This document shows, one piece after another, positions 29,470 through 41,886 of a DNA stretch of 64,000 nt. Under the pieces are notes generated by a model. The model did no database searches and was not told the origin of the DNA. It saw only the letters and a list, made by a program, of their open reading frames with translations. Made by a program: the position numbers and the translations under genes. Every line of letters starts with the position of its first letter. Positions within the stretch are counted from its first letter, which is position 1. This DNA comes from Limnomonas spitsbergensis (lineage: Eukaryota > Chlorophyta > Chlorophyceae > Chlamydomonadales), in contig JAYJMM010000037.1 in assembly GCA_037349105.1 (NCBI GenBank), positions 2,666,001 through 2,730,000 on the forward strand, in the 5' to 3' direction.

Positions 29470-31939
29470 TCACGCTCTTGGCAGGCGGGACGCAGTTTTC
29501 TTTTTTTCTTTGTTGCCTCGCTCATTCAAGAGCGCTTCTAGCGCGCACTCCACCTGCTCCCGCAGCTCTCCGCAGTGTGAAAGGTCGGTTGAAAGTAACT
29601 CAGACAGTGAGCTGATGGCATTCGCCGCAACCATCGCTCCAATTTTCTCAGGGTGCGCGACCGCCAGCGCCCACAGGGCCCCCGCTGCATGCTCCTGCAC
29701 TTCAACCGAGGTAGACTGCAGGAGGTTGACCAGTGGGAAGATAGCACCGCGTGTGAGGATCGCGCGCTCAGAAAAAGCAGGCAGCAAGATGAGCGAGCGA
29801 AACGCCCCTGCTGCCTCGCCTTGCATCCCGACCGAGCTCGACTGCAGCAGTTGTACCAGGGGCGCGATTGCACAGGCCGAGGCGGCTGCGTCTAGACGGG
29901 CGGCGGCCTCGCCCATCATCAGCAGATTCTTCAGGGCGCCTGCCGCCTGCTCCTGAACCGCCAGCGAGGCTGAACTCAGCAGCACGACAAAAAGAGCGCC
30001 AGTGGCCGCATGCTCGCTCGCGACCACGTCCCGGATGGCGGTGCTGCCCATCAGGAGATTTCGAAGCGCGCCTAGGGCCTGGGCTTGGCCCTGATGCAGT
30101 ACAGCCGCCATTCTGCTGCCGACAGGGCTCGTTAGCTCCTTGTTGGTCTTCACAATGAACTTGAACAGCATCTCCACGACGCCTGCTTGCACAGCCCTGG
30201 ACCTGTGCTCCTCGTCCATGTACGGAATCATCAGGTTGCTGATTGCGCCCGCTGCCTGATTCCCTACCGGCCAGTCACTCACTTCCAGGCTTGTCTGCAA
30301 GGCAGCGATCAAGGCTGGCTGTGCCCGTGCAGCTGCCTTCCTGACGGCACTGCTAGGGTGCGCAGCTACGTTCCTCAGCGCGCCGGTCGCGAACAGCTTC
30401 ATGTCCTGCGCGCCCGACCGCAGGAAACGGTAGAGATCCTGGATCATGGCCTTCCTGCCTGACCTGGCCTGGTTCTCAGCGTTTCTGGTCAGGACATAAA
30501 CAGCCCTCAAGACCTCCCTCTGCAAGGATAAAGGATTGGTCTCGCTGATGCTGTCGTGTAACATCCCGCTCAATGTGTCCAGCAGATCTGTGTGGACGAG
30601 CAGCTCCTGACTCCTGTATCGACTCGTCGAGATTCAGGTTGGCCAGGCAGCGTACAACCTGAGTTAACTGCTGGGTGTCACGCTTCTTGAGGTCTTCCTT
30701 CACGCCAGGGAGCCTAGGGTTGAAGATGGCAGTCACAGGCAGGAAACTCATGAGCGTGCTGCAGGCGCTTGCAGCCCTTCTCCTGTAGTTTCCATCGAGG
30801 CCTTCGGCAGTCAGCGAGCCGAGCAAGTCAGCCGCCAGAGTGTTCACGTTCAGGCCGACTCTGGGATAGATGTAGGTTTTTTTAAGCAGCTGGAGAAGGA
30901 GCGGGATAGCACCAAAACGCACGAGTGCGCTGGCGACGGACTTGAAACACCAGGCCCGCTCTGACTCCTGCTCCTTCTGCTCGACCGTGAGCAAGTCCCT
31001 GGGCTCCAGTGATTTCAGGATGGCGACGAGTGCATACAATGCAAACCCCTGAACGTGCCATGAAGACGGCTTGTCTGAGCCAGGCCTATCCAGCAGGCCA
31101 ATCAAGCCGGGGAGCACATGGCATCCTAGCATTTCGAACACGTAGCTTGGGGGGGCCTGACCTGGCGTCTGGGCCATGTAGCCCAGGGCCGCGACAGCAC
31201 AGCGCAGCCTCGGCTCGTCCGCCGACACTGGAGGGGCAGGCGAAAGCTGTCCAACCAGAGCGGGAATGCCGCGGGCATTAGCGATGGCATCCCGATGGCG
31301 CTCAGTGCACGCAAGGGTAGCAATGAGATCGAGCGCCACGTCGAGCCACGGCTGATCCTCGAGGCTGGTGACAAGAGAGGGCTGGATGCTGCGGATGATG
31401 ACGTGCAAAGCCTCTGAGCGAGCGAGGTCGGCTAGGGCGCGGGGCTCCTGCTTGGCCAGCGCCAGGAGAAGGGCGAGAGGACCCGCTTGACCCCCTGGTG
31501 GAGCACGGAGCATGCGGAGCAGGTGGCCTGTGGCACCGGAGTCGTAGAACTTGGTGACTAGATCCGGACCGCGGGCCAGGAGGGTGATGAGGGGCTGACA
31601 AGCGGTGCGTTGAACCTCATCAGAGTTTGGCTTGGCCAGATGGCCGACTAGGGTGGAGATGAGTCCAGCAGTCACGACGAGAACTCTCCAGAGGATCTCG
31701 CTGCACCTCCCCAGCACGCCATTTATGTCAGAAAGGGCCAGGCACTTCTCGGAGGTGCTGGCAATGGGAGAGTAGAGCGCAAGCGTATTCTCCAGGATCT
31801 CCTGCGATGGAGGTTTGAAGGATTTGGTTTTACTCAAAGTGTGGAAATAAGGCAGAAGTAAGGTACCATATTGGCTGGGTACCAAGAACACTGTTTGCAT
31901 GTGCCACCTGAATGGGATGGGAAAGCAATCAAGGACCAA
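29470..31939 (-). CDS. Armadillo-repeat protein (one frame break)
   Basis: Two overlapping minus-strand frames together encode an alpha-helical repeat protein of about 750-800 residues. Recurrent ARM signatures include AAGALKNLLMMGEAAARL, IAPLVQLLQSSSVGMQGEAA, IFPLVNLLQSTSVEVQEHAA and ALGALRNLLMGST. ARM arrays are protein-binding scaffolds; a specific role cannot be told. The first frame (31939 to 30476) and the second (30573 to 29470) join near 30600-30625, around LNLDESIQ. An extra base (or two missing) there shifts the phase with no splice sites nearby. This could be a real mutation or a sequencing error. The 5' end is uncertain: an acceptor (CCATCGCAG, exon from 31801) suggests upstream exons not found, while the frame itself stays open to 31939. 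The stop at 29470 follows a Lys-rich tail. Confidence 0.65.
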
Positions 31940-32379
31940 AGTCAGCCCGGGTCAAAACAATAGAGCCAGTGGAGATGACAAACAATTGAAGTCCTGTGAA
32001 CTTCCCTCTGTTTCTTCTTCTGTTAGTCCTGAGGACTTTCACTGTTTGTAATCTCTTCTCGGATTTCCTTCACCGTTTTTCACAGGTTGTGGGCCCTTCC
32101 CCCTCTTTCGATCTGCCTGGTTAAGTAGTGCCAGTAGACAGACACCCTAGACAAGCTGATATTGCATTGTCAGTGTGAAAAGGACAAAGCACAAATAGGG
32201 GAGCACAACCTGCGCCTGTAAGGAAAAATCAATGCTTGAAAGGGGCAGGCCATCACACGCGTAGGTGCATCACCACATGTGTGCAAAGTCTGGCTAGGAT
32301 ATCTTCTAGACAAACTGTAAAACGGTATAGAGCGTATCACATGTACGAATCAGTGCCGAAACAGTAATTGTGTTCACTG

Positions 32380-32460
32380 TCCACCCCACCACCCCACCCC
32401 ACCACCCCACCAGTAATTGTGTTCACTTTCCCCACCCCACCCCACCTCACCCCACCCCAC
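32380..32460 (+). repeat. C-rich minisatellite
   Basis: CCCCACC-type units are repeated in two blocks around a duplicated CAGTAATTGTGTTCACT word. Confidence 0.8.
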
Positions 32461-32524
32461 TGTCAAGCTAAATTCAGCCATATCATGGCCGACGGCTGAG
32501 GTGTCAATGGCAGTAAGCCCTGCA

Positions 32525-32605
32525 GCTCAGGCCACCATCAGCAGGCCAGACAAGGTTTATACTCCATCGGCGGAGTAGTGGCCGCCCAGCGGCCCCTCAA
32601 AGGTC
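32525..32605 (-). repeat. SINE-like repeat, family 2 (partial)
   Basis: It carries GACAAGGTTTATACTCCATC and GTAGTGGCCGCCCAGCGGCC, matching the core of the family in inverse orientation. Confidence 0.45.
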
Positions 32606-32889
32606 GCCTGGCGAGCTCTGAAGCTAACTGGGGCAGAGCTGAACAAGAAGTATGGAATCCTGCGCTAGAGCCCTGCTGTGCAAATGCCAATCATTACAGT
32701 ACGGAGCGTTTTGTCTATTTCCGGCCTGTACAGAAGGTCATGTAACACATACACCGCAGAGACAGCAAAAACACACCGGGCGCTTTATCCAGCTGCCAGC
32801 ACAGCATCCGTTCGAGCGAGCGATCCAGAACAATATTTTGTTAACCAGCTGAGCCAGTCCAGTGCTGATTATAGTGCGTTCCACACCAC

Positions 32890-33012
32890 CTTCCGCATAC
32901 TGCTGATCAGCCACCGATGGGCCGATGGATCCCAACCAGCAGGGCCTGCTGCACCAGGTCCCCCCCAAACTGTAGGATGTGACGTAGCTGAATTGTAGCC
33001 GCGGCACACAAC
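32890..33012 (+). repeat. SINE-like repeat, family 2
   Basis: It carries CAGCCACCGATGGGCCGATG, GCACCAGGTCCCCCC and the tail GTAGCTGAATTGTAGC. Confidence 0.55.
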
Positions 33013-36000
33013 AATAAAGAGGGGTACCCTCCATGTTGACCTGCATCATACCAACTCACCGGCATAAGCCTATTTTCCGCGGGTCGGCTGTTGATTCTCC
33101 CCGTGTCAGGCTCTGGCATAGCGACAAGTTGTGCAGGTATTCTGCAACCTCCAACCTTGGCGCCGGCGCCAGTTCGGTGCGCCCTCCGGTGGCTAACCAT
33201 CTGCGCAGTTGTGTGAAGTCTTTACAGGCAGCAGGGAATCACATTTGATGCATGGGGCAGGTGCCCCAAAACCAGCTCAAGCACAAAATAAACTAGGGCA
33301 GCCAGCGGAAATAAAGTGAACCCCCTGGGCAAGCAACCAATACACAACCACGGACAAGGGGCGTGGGGATGAACCCAATAGTGCGGAGGTGGAAAGAGTG
33401 AGCTGCTGATACTCAGCTGAGTCAGCAGGGTTTAGGGCCACCGGCCAGCCTGGTATTGGCTCTAAAAAGGATCCTAATTCCAAAAATAAACAAAGGAAGA
33501 AGGGAGGTTCGAGAAGAGGGCCACGCTGAGTGCTTATTACATCTACTGTTTGTTTGATCTCAGGCCAATTAGCTCGGTAAAGATTTGGTCCCAGTGTGCT
33601 CAGAAGTGGCCGTCTGGAGCAAACGATAGCCTGAGGCACGCAAGATCAACACTTCCGGGAAGAGGGTGCGCTGAGCGCTCATCGCCTCTCAGGGATAGGG
33701 GATAGGCAATTATTTCAGGTGAGCTGAGGGTAAAGAAAAGGGCTCTTCAAGTTTGCATTGTGCAAGAACTGGTATGGAAGTGTGGCAACCTGCAAATCTA
33801 GTGCAGATATTTTGATACTTCACTGTTACATTTTTCAAGAGCACCTTCTCGCTCTATACTGTCTGCGCCTCTGCAGGGTGCTTGGATATCATTCACCGCA
33901 CAATCCATGATATGTACATCATTTGTTAATCAGCATACCATCTCAACCCTAGTAGCTTAGGAAATGGGACAGATAGTGGGTGTGGGGCATGCATTCATAG
34001 TTCCATACATGCCACACAGCCATATATGCCACGGACACAACCACGGTACGGAGCTATCCTTCTTGCGTCCTTGCCACCAGTTTTTTTATTGGCTCCTGGT
34101 GTATCCAAAGAAGTACCGGTAGCCAAACAATTGATTTTATTACGCTGAGATTCAGACGTGCAGTAATTAAGCACTTAATTAGGATTCTGGAAATTTCTGC
34201 ACCTGTGGTAGTGTGGTGAGCTCTTCACCAGAGAATCACTACTTCTGGTGACCCAAAATTGATTCCAAACCTCACTATAAATACCCTGCCTGTCACCATA
34301 GCCTAGGGATAGTGTAAGCTATTAAGCACCAGCATGGCTAGATGCATCATTGGCTTACAGTCACAGGAGACAGTGAGGCACAGATGACAGACCCACCGGC
34401 ATGCGTTAGCAAAGAAGTGAAGGTCATGCCGGCATCCGGCAAGCAATCACAGCCAATGCACTGGGACCATCCCCCCCTTGCGCACGCTTGATGCATGTGC
34501 AGCCTGGATAAGCTGCCCTTGGGAAGAGGCGTGCGGGTAGCTACTGAGCGTTGCAACATCCAACAATCAAAAGAGCTCTATCTAGAGTGCCCCGACTGCG
34601 GCGAACGCCAGCTTTGCAGGAGCTTGCATCACCATTGCATGGTCCGCAATCCACTGTGTCACTTTGTCTCAGCATGAATTAATGGACTGTACCGGTGCTA
34701 GGGACGACTTTGCGGACATGGGTATTGTTGACAGCCAGATAGCCAGGTGAGCCAGTTGACATCTGGTGCCAGATGTCGTTTTTGCTAACCCGCTGTCACC
34801 TCCCTGCTGTCAACTACTCTTCCCTGTTAGATAGAAAAATAGGGCCCCAAGTATGCCAAACTGCCTTTCATTCTTCTCACCTGTTCGACAGCAGTTGGAG
34901 GTGACGCTGGGGAATGGAGTGCAAGATGGTTGAGAAAGCTAGGCTGCTTGGGGCACAGATCTTTCCCAGACCGGATGAGGTCCCACTTCGGCAGCGTATA
35001 TTCAAAAAGTTACCTGATCTCTGCAGCAGCAAGAACAGCGGCCATGTTCACTGCTTTTCGAAAAGGAACAATCAACCATACACGAGCCTCACGAGCGAGA
35101 GTGCAAAGGGGAAGGATCAACTGCTCGAGGGTCAAGATCCATTGCTCGCCAGAGGCCATCCAGCAGATAGAGATTGGGGGAGCACATGCGCAAGTTTGGT
35201 ATCATAAGGAGCGGAGCACGTTGTGATCACTTCAATATACCTGGGGTGACGGAGACAGCCTAAATTGTACTGTTGGGTCCGAATACCGTAAATTGCGGAA
35301 TCAGACGGGTGCGGGTGTGCAAAATGTTGGACATTCGAATCTGGATCGGACCTGTCGCGGACTGTGCGGTGTAAGTGTGAACTTGCACGTTATCAAGGCG
35401 TCGTACTACTGGTAATATCTGTTTTTGCGCCTACCATCGACCAGCTGCCGAGCGAGGGCGTGCTTCACATTCAGAGCAGTGCATTGTACCTGTCATTTTT
35501 CATACTGGGGAGACTTCTCTGGTTTCATGTCACAATGTAGCAGGTACCTAAACTCCCAGGGCTTTCTTATATCCGCAGCTCAGCAAAGCTTGCAAAAAGT
35601 CTTCCTCTGGATCTGCCACCATTCAGTCAGCCAATTAACGTCATCTAATATGCATAGGCCATTAAGTTCTTGCTGGAGATGAAGTTGTGCAAATAACTAG
35701 CGAGGGCTCAAGGCATGGGCACTTGCGTCTTAAGGTGTATTCTGCTTATTTGTTCGGAGATGGCCAGACTATATGCAATTATGTCCTATTTTCTCCATTT
35801 TTTCGACCTTTCTATTCACGGCTGCCACCTCGTCAGGTGGTGTATTCCCAGGCCGAGGAAACCTTTATTGCTGAAGATGGAGAAAAATAGCATATTTCAG
35901 CCATCCTTGGACATGGAAGTTCAAACCAGAGAGGTGGCAGTTTAAATGTTGAAGTCACCCCATAAAGGCCGAGCCTAAAAAATCCGGCCGAGGGGAGTCA

Positions 36001-36015
36001 CTCCATTGCACATCT

Positions 36016-39000
36016 TTACGAGATGATAACCTTGGCACCGGCTGTCAGCAGAAGGCCCATGGCAGCCTCAGCGTCCGCCTTAGAGGCACCCTCGAGCACA
36101 ATCTGTAAGCAGCAAAGGCATGGCATGGTCAGGGGCGAGGGCCATTCAGGCAACAGTCAATCAGTCCACAAGTGCCGGTTCGGAGCAGAATCTTCTCACA
36201 TTTCACATGCATACCCTCTTAATTTTGTAGGTGGTGCTCAGCGTTCCTCCTTGGCCTCCGTAACCCCAAGTCATGTTTTATGATTGGGGCTTATCTTCTG
36301 CACTATGGTCCATTCCATGCCACTCCTGTGGTTGTGTGTGATTGCTTGCCCAGGGGGGTCACTGATCTCCACTGTCCGTCCTAGTTTATGTTGAGCTCGG
36401 ACTAGTTTTGAGGCATCCGTCTCATGCATTAAATGTGATACCCAGCTTGACTGTAAGAACTACAACAAAAGGACACAAACCTCTACAGATACAAACCTGT
36501 CAAACCTGCAGGAGACGAGATTGGGAAAGCCCTACAATGCCATTCACGCTTCCTAACGCCAATCTCGAGTGCCTTATCGCCCTCCTATGCCTGGTCTCCA
36601 CCCACAACAATGTCACGCAGCACTCCTCTGTTAGCACAGACAATAGCTGTCATCCACCCCAGACCTCCAGCCTAACTATTTGCCTGTACAGTGTATACCC
36701 CATTCCATACCCCATATCAAGTGCTTCCCCCAGACCCCCACCCGAATTGCTTGCCCTCTGGATTGGCTTCTAACCTCACCTTGGGCAGAGAGGCAGTGAA
36801 CTCCTTGACCTGGTTGACGGCAATGCCGGCAATGGTGCGCACAACCTTGTAGATGCCAACCTGCATGGCAGAAAGAGTACAGACCGTCATTCACATATGA
36901 TTACCCACACCTTGTTAGGGGGGAGGGGTAGGCAGATGCTGCTTGGTATATACCAACTATTTGCAGGCAGTGCCCGGGGATTCAAGAAGTCAATAACGTA
37001 ACACTTTAGGCCCGCTCAAAGCTCGGCCGCGTGGGCGCCCAACTGTTCAGAAGGGAGTAAAGAAGGAACTAAAAGGAACAAAAGGAGAAGCCGGGAAGGC
37101 AAAGAAGACCAAGTCCAACACCTGAGTTCCACTAGAGACCGGATTTAATAAGTAATCCGCACGTATCTCAAGTGCAGCTCACCTGGCAGTTTGTAGAGCA
37201 CCTGAAGCCAGATTAAGCACCGCTATGCCGAGTTCCAAAATATACAGCATGACGAGGAGTCTAATGCGAATGACGGCAGTAGGATAAACATTCAATTATG
37301 TGTGGATGCTGGCGGTGATACCGCAACCAGTGCCATCATATTTTAGAAGCTTACGATGTATGGCAGACAGAAAGGCAGGCAGCACTGGTCCTTCCACTTC
37401 AGTACCGAAATGTGCCTACCCCTCAAACAAAATTTGTTTGGGGAAACAGCTACATTGAAATAATAATTATCATCTTCAGCACCGCATTCATTCAAGAACC
37501 AAGAGTTTTGGTATGAAGTGTGCCTTGAGGGCAGGCATTACAAGAAATAAAATGTGCATGCCCGGGGAAGGCAAACCAAATCTACAGCACGATAAGTGGG
37601 TTGGAATCCTGTTACTAATTTCCACATATGATCATGATTCATGACCATTAATAATAGCAAGGCAGCAGTGTTTATTTTTGTGCCCACCAAACCACCTTTG
37701 CATGGGGTGGTAGGGCACCCATTGCGCAGATGGGGACCACACAATGACAGACCTGCGGCCCATGGCCCCACCAATGGGGCTTGGAGCATGAAGCCCTGCC
37801 AGCTGTAGATTGGATTAAAGCTGCAGTGTAGCAGGAGCATCCTAAAATAGACAGTGCAGTAAACTGCACAGCCGCAGCTAGCATGGAAGCATGGTCTATC
37901 TCAGTGACTAAGAATTTGCATGCCCCCTGCAGTCATCCATCATCATGCTGAAACCAGAATCCACTTCACTCTACCAGCAGCACACCCTCATCCCTAAAAA
38001 GTGCAAAGCCCAGGAGGATTTGGGAGTCCTACATCCCCGAACAAAAGGACCCAATTCGACACCCTGCCTAGCGCGGCCAACTACGACGCACAGTGATACG
38101 ATTTAGGACATGCGTGGCTCCACTCGGGCAGAGAGGGCTGCCTTCCCACCACGTGAAGAGCACTGGTTCCAATGCTGTGCATGTACGCCAAATCCAGAAT
38201 TTGGGCAAGTAATTCTTAACCTTACTTGTAGAAATCACTGAATTTGAGTTGAAAGCATGATTGCTGAAGCTCAGCAGCACAACTCAGCCACCCTGAACTG
38301 TAATCATCTAGCACTGATTGGTCCCAACCGGTCACCCACAGCATCCACATTCTTGGCCCCTCTCTTTTGGACAGGCCGCAGTGTGATGATCGGGCGCTCT
38401 CACCTTCTTGTCAGCGGGCAGGTCCTGCAGCACGACGTCGAAGGTGGTCTTCTCCTCCACAACGGGTGCGGCGGCGACAGCGGCGGGGCCAGCCATCATG
38501 GCAACGGGGGCGGCGGCACTGCATTCACACAACAGGTGTGGATCAAGTAGGCCCAGGTAAAAGTCCCCTGGAGGTTTCAACAGAAGGGTACCATTCTTGA
38601 GCCTTCTCCCTGGAGTGCCTCCTTGAAGGATGTATTCCTTTCATTGTTTCTATCCGGATGCCAGAAACCTATATGAAAACGGGGGCAATCAGGGTATCAA
38701 TGTTTTTTCATTACTGGGACGAATTATAGACCAGGGACGGCCGCGTGGAGCGAGGCGCAGATGTCACCTCGGGCCCATTGGTGCGATAGCAGGTCGCATA
38801 TCGTAGGCCTGGGCTGGTGCAAGGGCTGAGAAGAGGGCATTAAACCGAAGTGGCCTATCATAGGTGAGCAAGCCTGTCGTGCTTAATGCGTTGTAGAAGG
38901 CTGGAGAGAAAAGGGGCGCCTACTAGGTAGGCAGAGGGGAGTGGCAGTGGCAACAGCAACGGAGCCGCAATTTTAGATCAATGTTAGATTGGAATACTTT

Positions 39001-40463
39001 GTCGTTATGTGTTAAATCCCAGTGAAATCCTGTTTAAATGTATATCCTTTTCACAATTCTGCCCCTTCTAGGTAGGAGGCTGAGGTCACCAGATCATCGA
39101 AACTAGACAGCAGAAACGATGAACTCAGTGGCCTCCCAAAAATGTGGCTGGGCGCCGCCGCGCAAGTTGCACACTCGCAGCCAGCCGCAAAGGCACAGCT
39201 GCAGCAAGTCAGCTGCTGCTGACTCAGCCGAGGTGGCAATGTCGCTTATGTACTAAACGTCATCCCAGGTAGGTTGCAGCGCCGGCGTGGGCATGCAACT
39301 CCAACAGGCCTCATCATCACCAGTACTACTCTCCACAAGGCCCTCAAGGAACACAAACATTGCAAGCTTGTCCGAGAATTGGCGTGCAGTGGCATGCCAA
39401 TTCTTTGGGGCAAGGCCTGGGCTTGCCTGGGAACCAGGATCAGCAGGGCAGCCAGTACGCAGCCTTTTGGTCCATGCTGGAGTGGCTTTTTGAGTCAAGG
39501 ACTACGCCAAGCAGGGTAATGACATGCCCATTGTAGGGGCAAAGCCTGGACTTGCCTGAGGGCCAGGCGTCAGCAGGACAGCTTGTACACAGCTTTCAGG
39601 TCCATGTCTGGGTATGTCTAGGTTTAAGCATGAGGCTCACTAAGGAAACATGGCATGTCAGCAGAAGGAGTGCTCTTGTGAGACCTCCCATGGCAGCTGG
39701 GTGGAGTTGAGTGCGTGTATGTTGATTCCTTAAGGAGCGAGGCACATGGAGGGTCTTATGGAGAGTCTCACATGCATGGAGGGTCTCACATGCGTGGGCA
39801 TGGAGGAGCATGAGTTTCATGCATTGATGAAGTTTATGTGGTAGAAGCAGTAGTAGCCACTGCCCGTTTTCGTTCCGACAGAACTCAAGATACCAACTTG
39901 TGCTTGGTCATCCCCAGATGTGAGAACGGCAAAATGAGTTTTTTTACGTGTAATCATCGTTGACATTGCGGATGACTGTTTAGCTGAGGCAGCAGCCTAA
40001 TTGAATCCCACCACTCTTAGCTCTCACCTGGCGTCGACGCCGAAGGTGGTCTCGATCTCCTTGACGAGCTCAGCCGCCTCCAGCAGAGTCAGCGTCTTGA
40101 GCTTGTCCACAATCTAAGAACAACACCCATACGAGTTTCAGCAGCGGCTGAAGGGTGAAAGCTGGCACATCGGGGATGGTACGCACAGGGAACGCCGCCA
40201 ATGGCGGTGCCCGAATTGATTGAAGCTTAACAATTCGAATAACTAGGCAAGGCTTTGCCTTGTGAACCGTTGGATTCTTGACCCCCCCTAGCGTCGAAAA
40301 ACTAGACAACAATAAAGTACCAGGGCTGATGCTGATTTACCTCGGATACCGATGCGCTGGCATTTGCAGCAACGCGCCTCGCCTGGACGGGACGAGTGGC
40401 TGCCCTGAAGGGGGCTGCGCTAGGCCGGCTGGTGGAGGCGATGCGGCTCCTGGAGGCGATCAT
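36016..40463 (-). CDS. rpl12: Plastid ribosomal protein bL12 (L7/L12), nuclear-encoded precursor
   Basis: This is the stalk protein of the plastid 70S ribosome that recruits translation factors. The model is complement(join(36016..36102, 36780..36860, 38404..38518, 40028..40113, 40341..40463)), 163 residues; all introns are GT-AG and phases match. Exon 1 is a Ser/Arg/Ala-rich transit-like peptide ([19 protein letters not shown]). Exon 2 is the dimerisation domain ([20 protein letters not shown]). Exon 3 is the Ala/Pro/Val hinge followed by [18 protein letters not shown]. Exon 4 begins [20 protein letters not shown], and exon 5 ends with GAKVIIS and the stop TAA. The last three exons make the usual C-terminal domain. 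Start choice: the only ATG in the exon; in-frame upstream codons include only a TTG. The N-terminal leader plus bacterial-type body excludes cytosolic P1/P2 proteins. A mitochondrial version is possible but less likely. Confidence 0.9.
36990..37065 (-). repeat. Dispersed short repeat, family 1 (in a bL12 intron)
   Basis: On the minus strand it reads TTGGGCGCCCACGCGGCCG, then AGCTTTGAGCGGGCC. Confidence 0.65.
37660..37835 (+). repeat. SINE-like repeat, family 2 (in a bL12 intron)
   Basis: It starts like the copy at 44665 (AGTGTTTATTT, CACCAAACCACCTTTGCA) and ends with a diverged GCTGCAGTGTAGCAG tail. Confidence 0.55.
39405..39610 (+). repeat. Diverged tandem duplication in a bL12 intron
   Basis: Two copies of about 75 bp lie about 127 bp apart. 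They share GGGGCAA and GCCTGG words, then CAGCAGG and GGTCCATG. They lie inside the 1.5-kb intron between exons 2 and 3 of bL12. Confidence 0.6.
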
Positions 40464-41886
40464 CTTGGAAGTCTTCGGGCGAGGATGAGAGGAGGATGGG
40501 CTCAAGCTGCTTCGACTTCAAAGGGATGAGGAAGGCCGGGTCAAGAGCTTGTGGCTGATGTTCGGTTTGCACGCCAGGGTTCACACTTCCCAACGAGTGA
40601 TACCTGGTACCAGAAACAGTTGTCCCGTGTCCGTGGTTATATTGTCACTTGCATTAGGCCTGTCCGCAAGAAACGCTATACTATTTCGTTCTGTTTCTTG
40701 AAAATGCAGCGACCCTGCATGGCTTAAATTCAGGTGGTCATGGCGAGCTCAGATGGGGGACGAAAGCTATGTGTTATGTGGCTTTCGTACCTCGAATCGG
40801 TCTTCTTAGTCCCTTCCCCAGTTTACGCTTGGAATTTCCCCGAGATTCAATGCATCGATAGCGATCCCAGCCTGATTCCTGCATCAGTCAAGAATGCCAC
40901 TGGGATCGACATCGAGGATCACAGCAGCACTAGGCCATGGTCCGTACTTGAGAGAGAGGTGCGGCAGCTGCATGGAGCTGAGGCAGGTGCATGGGCCCAT
41001 TTGACTCGCCCTCACTCCCTTTCCGATAGTTTTTCAAGAAGCGCACGCATGAGAGGGCAGGGCACAAGCAGCAGGACTTCCCCATTTCCACTGCATGGCA
41101 ACGGCAGGACAGTATAATGCTGCTTTGGCACAGCCGAATTGATTGAAGAATTAGTGTGCATGACTGTCATGCATTACTGCATGTGCACGCATGCAGATGA
41201 CAGCCATGCATGATTGCATGAGCAATTGAGCATGCATGCATGAGCGTGCAAGGCTGCATGACCTTGCTTGCCTGCATGCTCATCTAAGGTCACATGTCAT
41301 TTCCCCATATCAATACAGCTGTTGCATCCTGGGGTATCATGCAGGCATGCTCGATGTTCAACATGCGATTACCGCTGATAGCAATGTTGGACACACCTCT
41401 GTCATTGCATACCGGTATGCAAAATTATGGCATTTTCTGGGCATTTCTTCCAGACTTGGTTTCTCTTTGCCTGTTCCCTTCCTCTGTTCACCCCGGCATT
41501 TCAGGTCCGCCTTTCTTTTCAGCCCTCTCTTGCTTTCTTTCTTTTGCACTGCTTGGCCTTTCAGAAGCCAGCTATTCGGTGGATGTCAGGGTTACGCGAG
41601 AGAGGTTGACTGTAGCGTTCCTACTGTTGTACTGTATGTGAGATTGTAAATCCTGCACATATATAATATATCAGGACTCTGTAAGAGAATTTAGAACATC
41701 TTTACAGAGACACAGACAGTGCAGACCTAGGCGGGTCTCTTTGCACTGGAATACAAATACTATACTATACTCACATATGATGTATAGAAATACGATAGAG
41801 ATGAAGTGTCATAGTTATGCTGTCACACCACTGCATGTGCCCCTCCTCAACACCTACAGACGACTGTCAACGGCAAATCCGTCACC
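40464..41886. other. Spacer upstream of the bL12 gene
   Basis: It should hold the bL12 promoter (minus strand), but no clear box stands out. A stretch rich in TGCATG words lies at about 41140-41290. A 127-codon plus-strand frame at about 40734-41117 has no recognisable motif and is not called. Confidence 0.4.

Larger units (their letters stand above)
31940..36015. other. Spacer between the armadillo and bL12 genes
   Basis: No supported gene is visible. It contains a C-rich minisatellite (32380-32460) and two SINE-like copies (32525-32605 and 32890-33012). Unseen 5' exons of the armadillo gene could lie in the left part. Confidence 0.4.

Noticed and set aside
29294..29956. 220-codon plus-strand frame
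   Set aside because: It is antisense to the armadillo gene, with Ser/Ala/Arg composition typical of a shadow frame.
40734..41117. 127-codon plus-strand frame divergent from bL12
   Set aside because: No motif, no convincing splice sites and ordinary composition; length alone is not enough.
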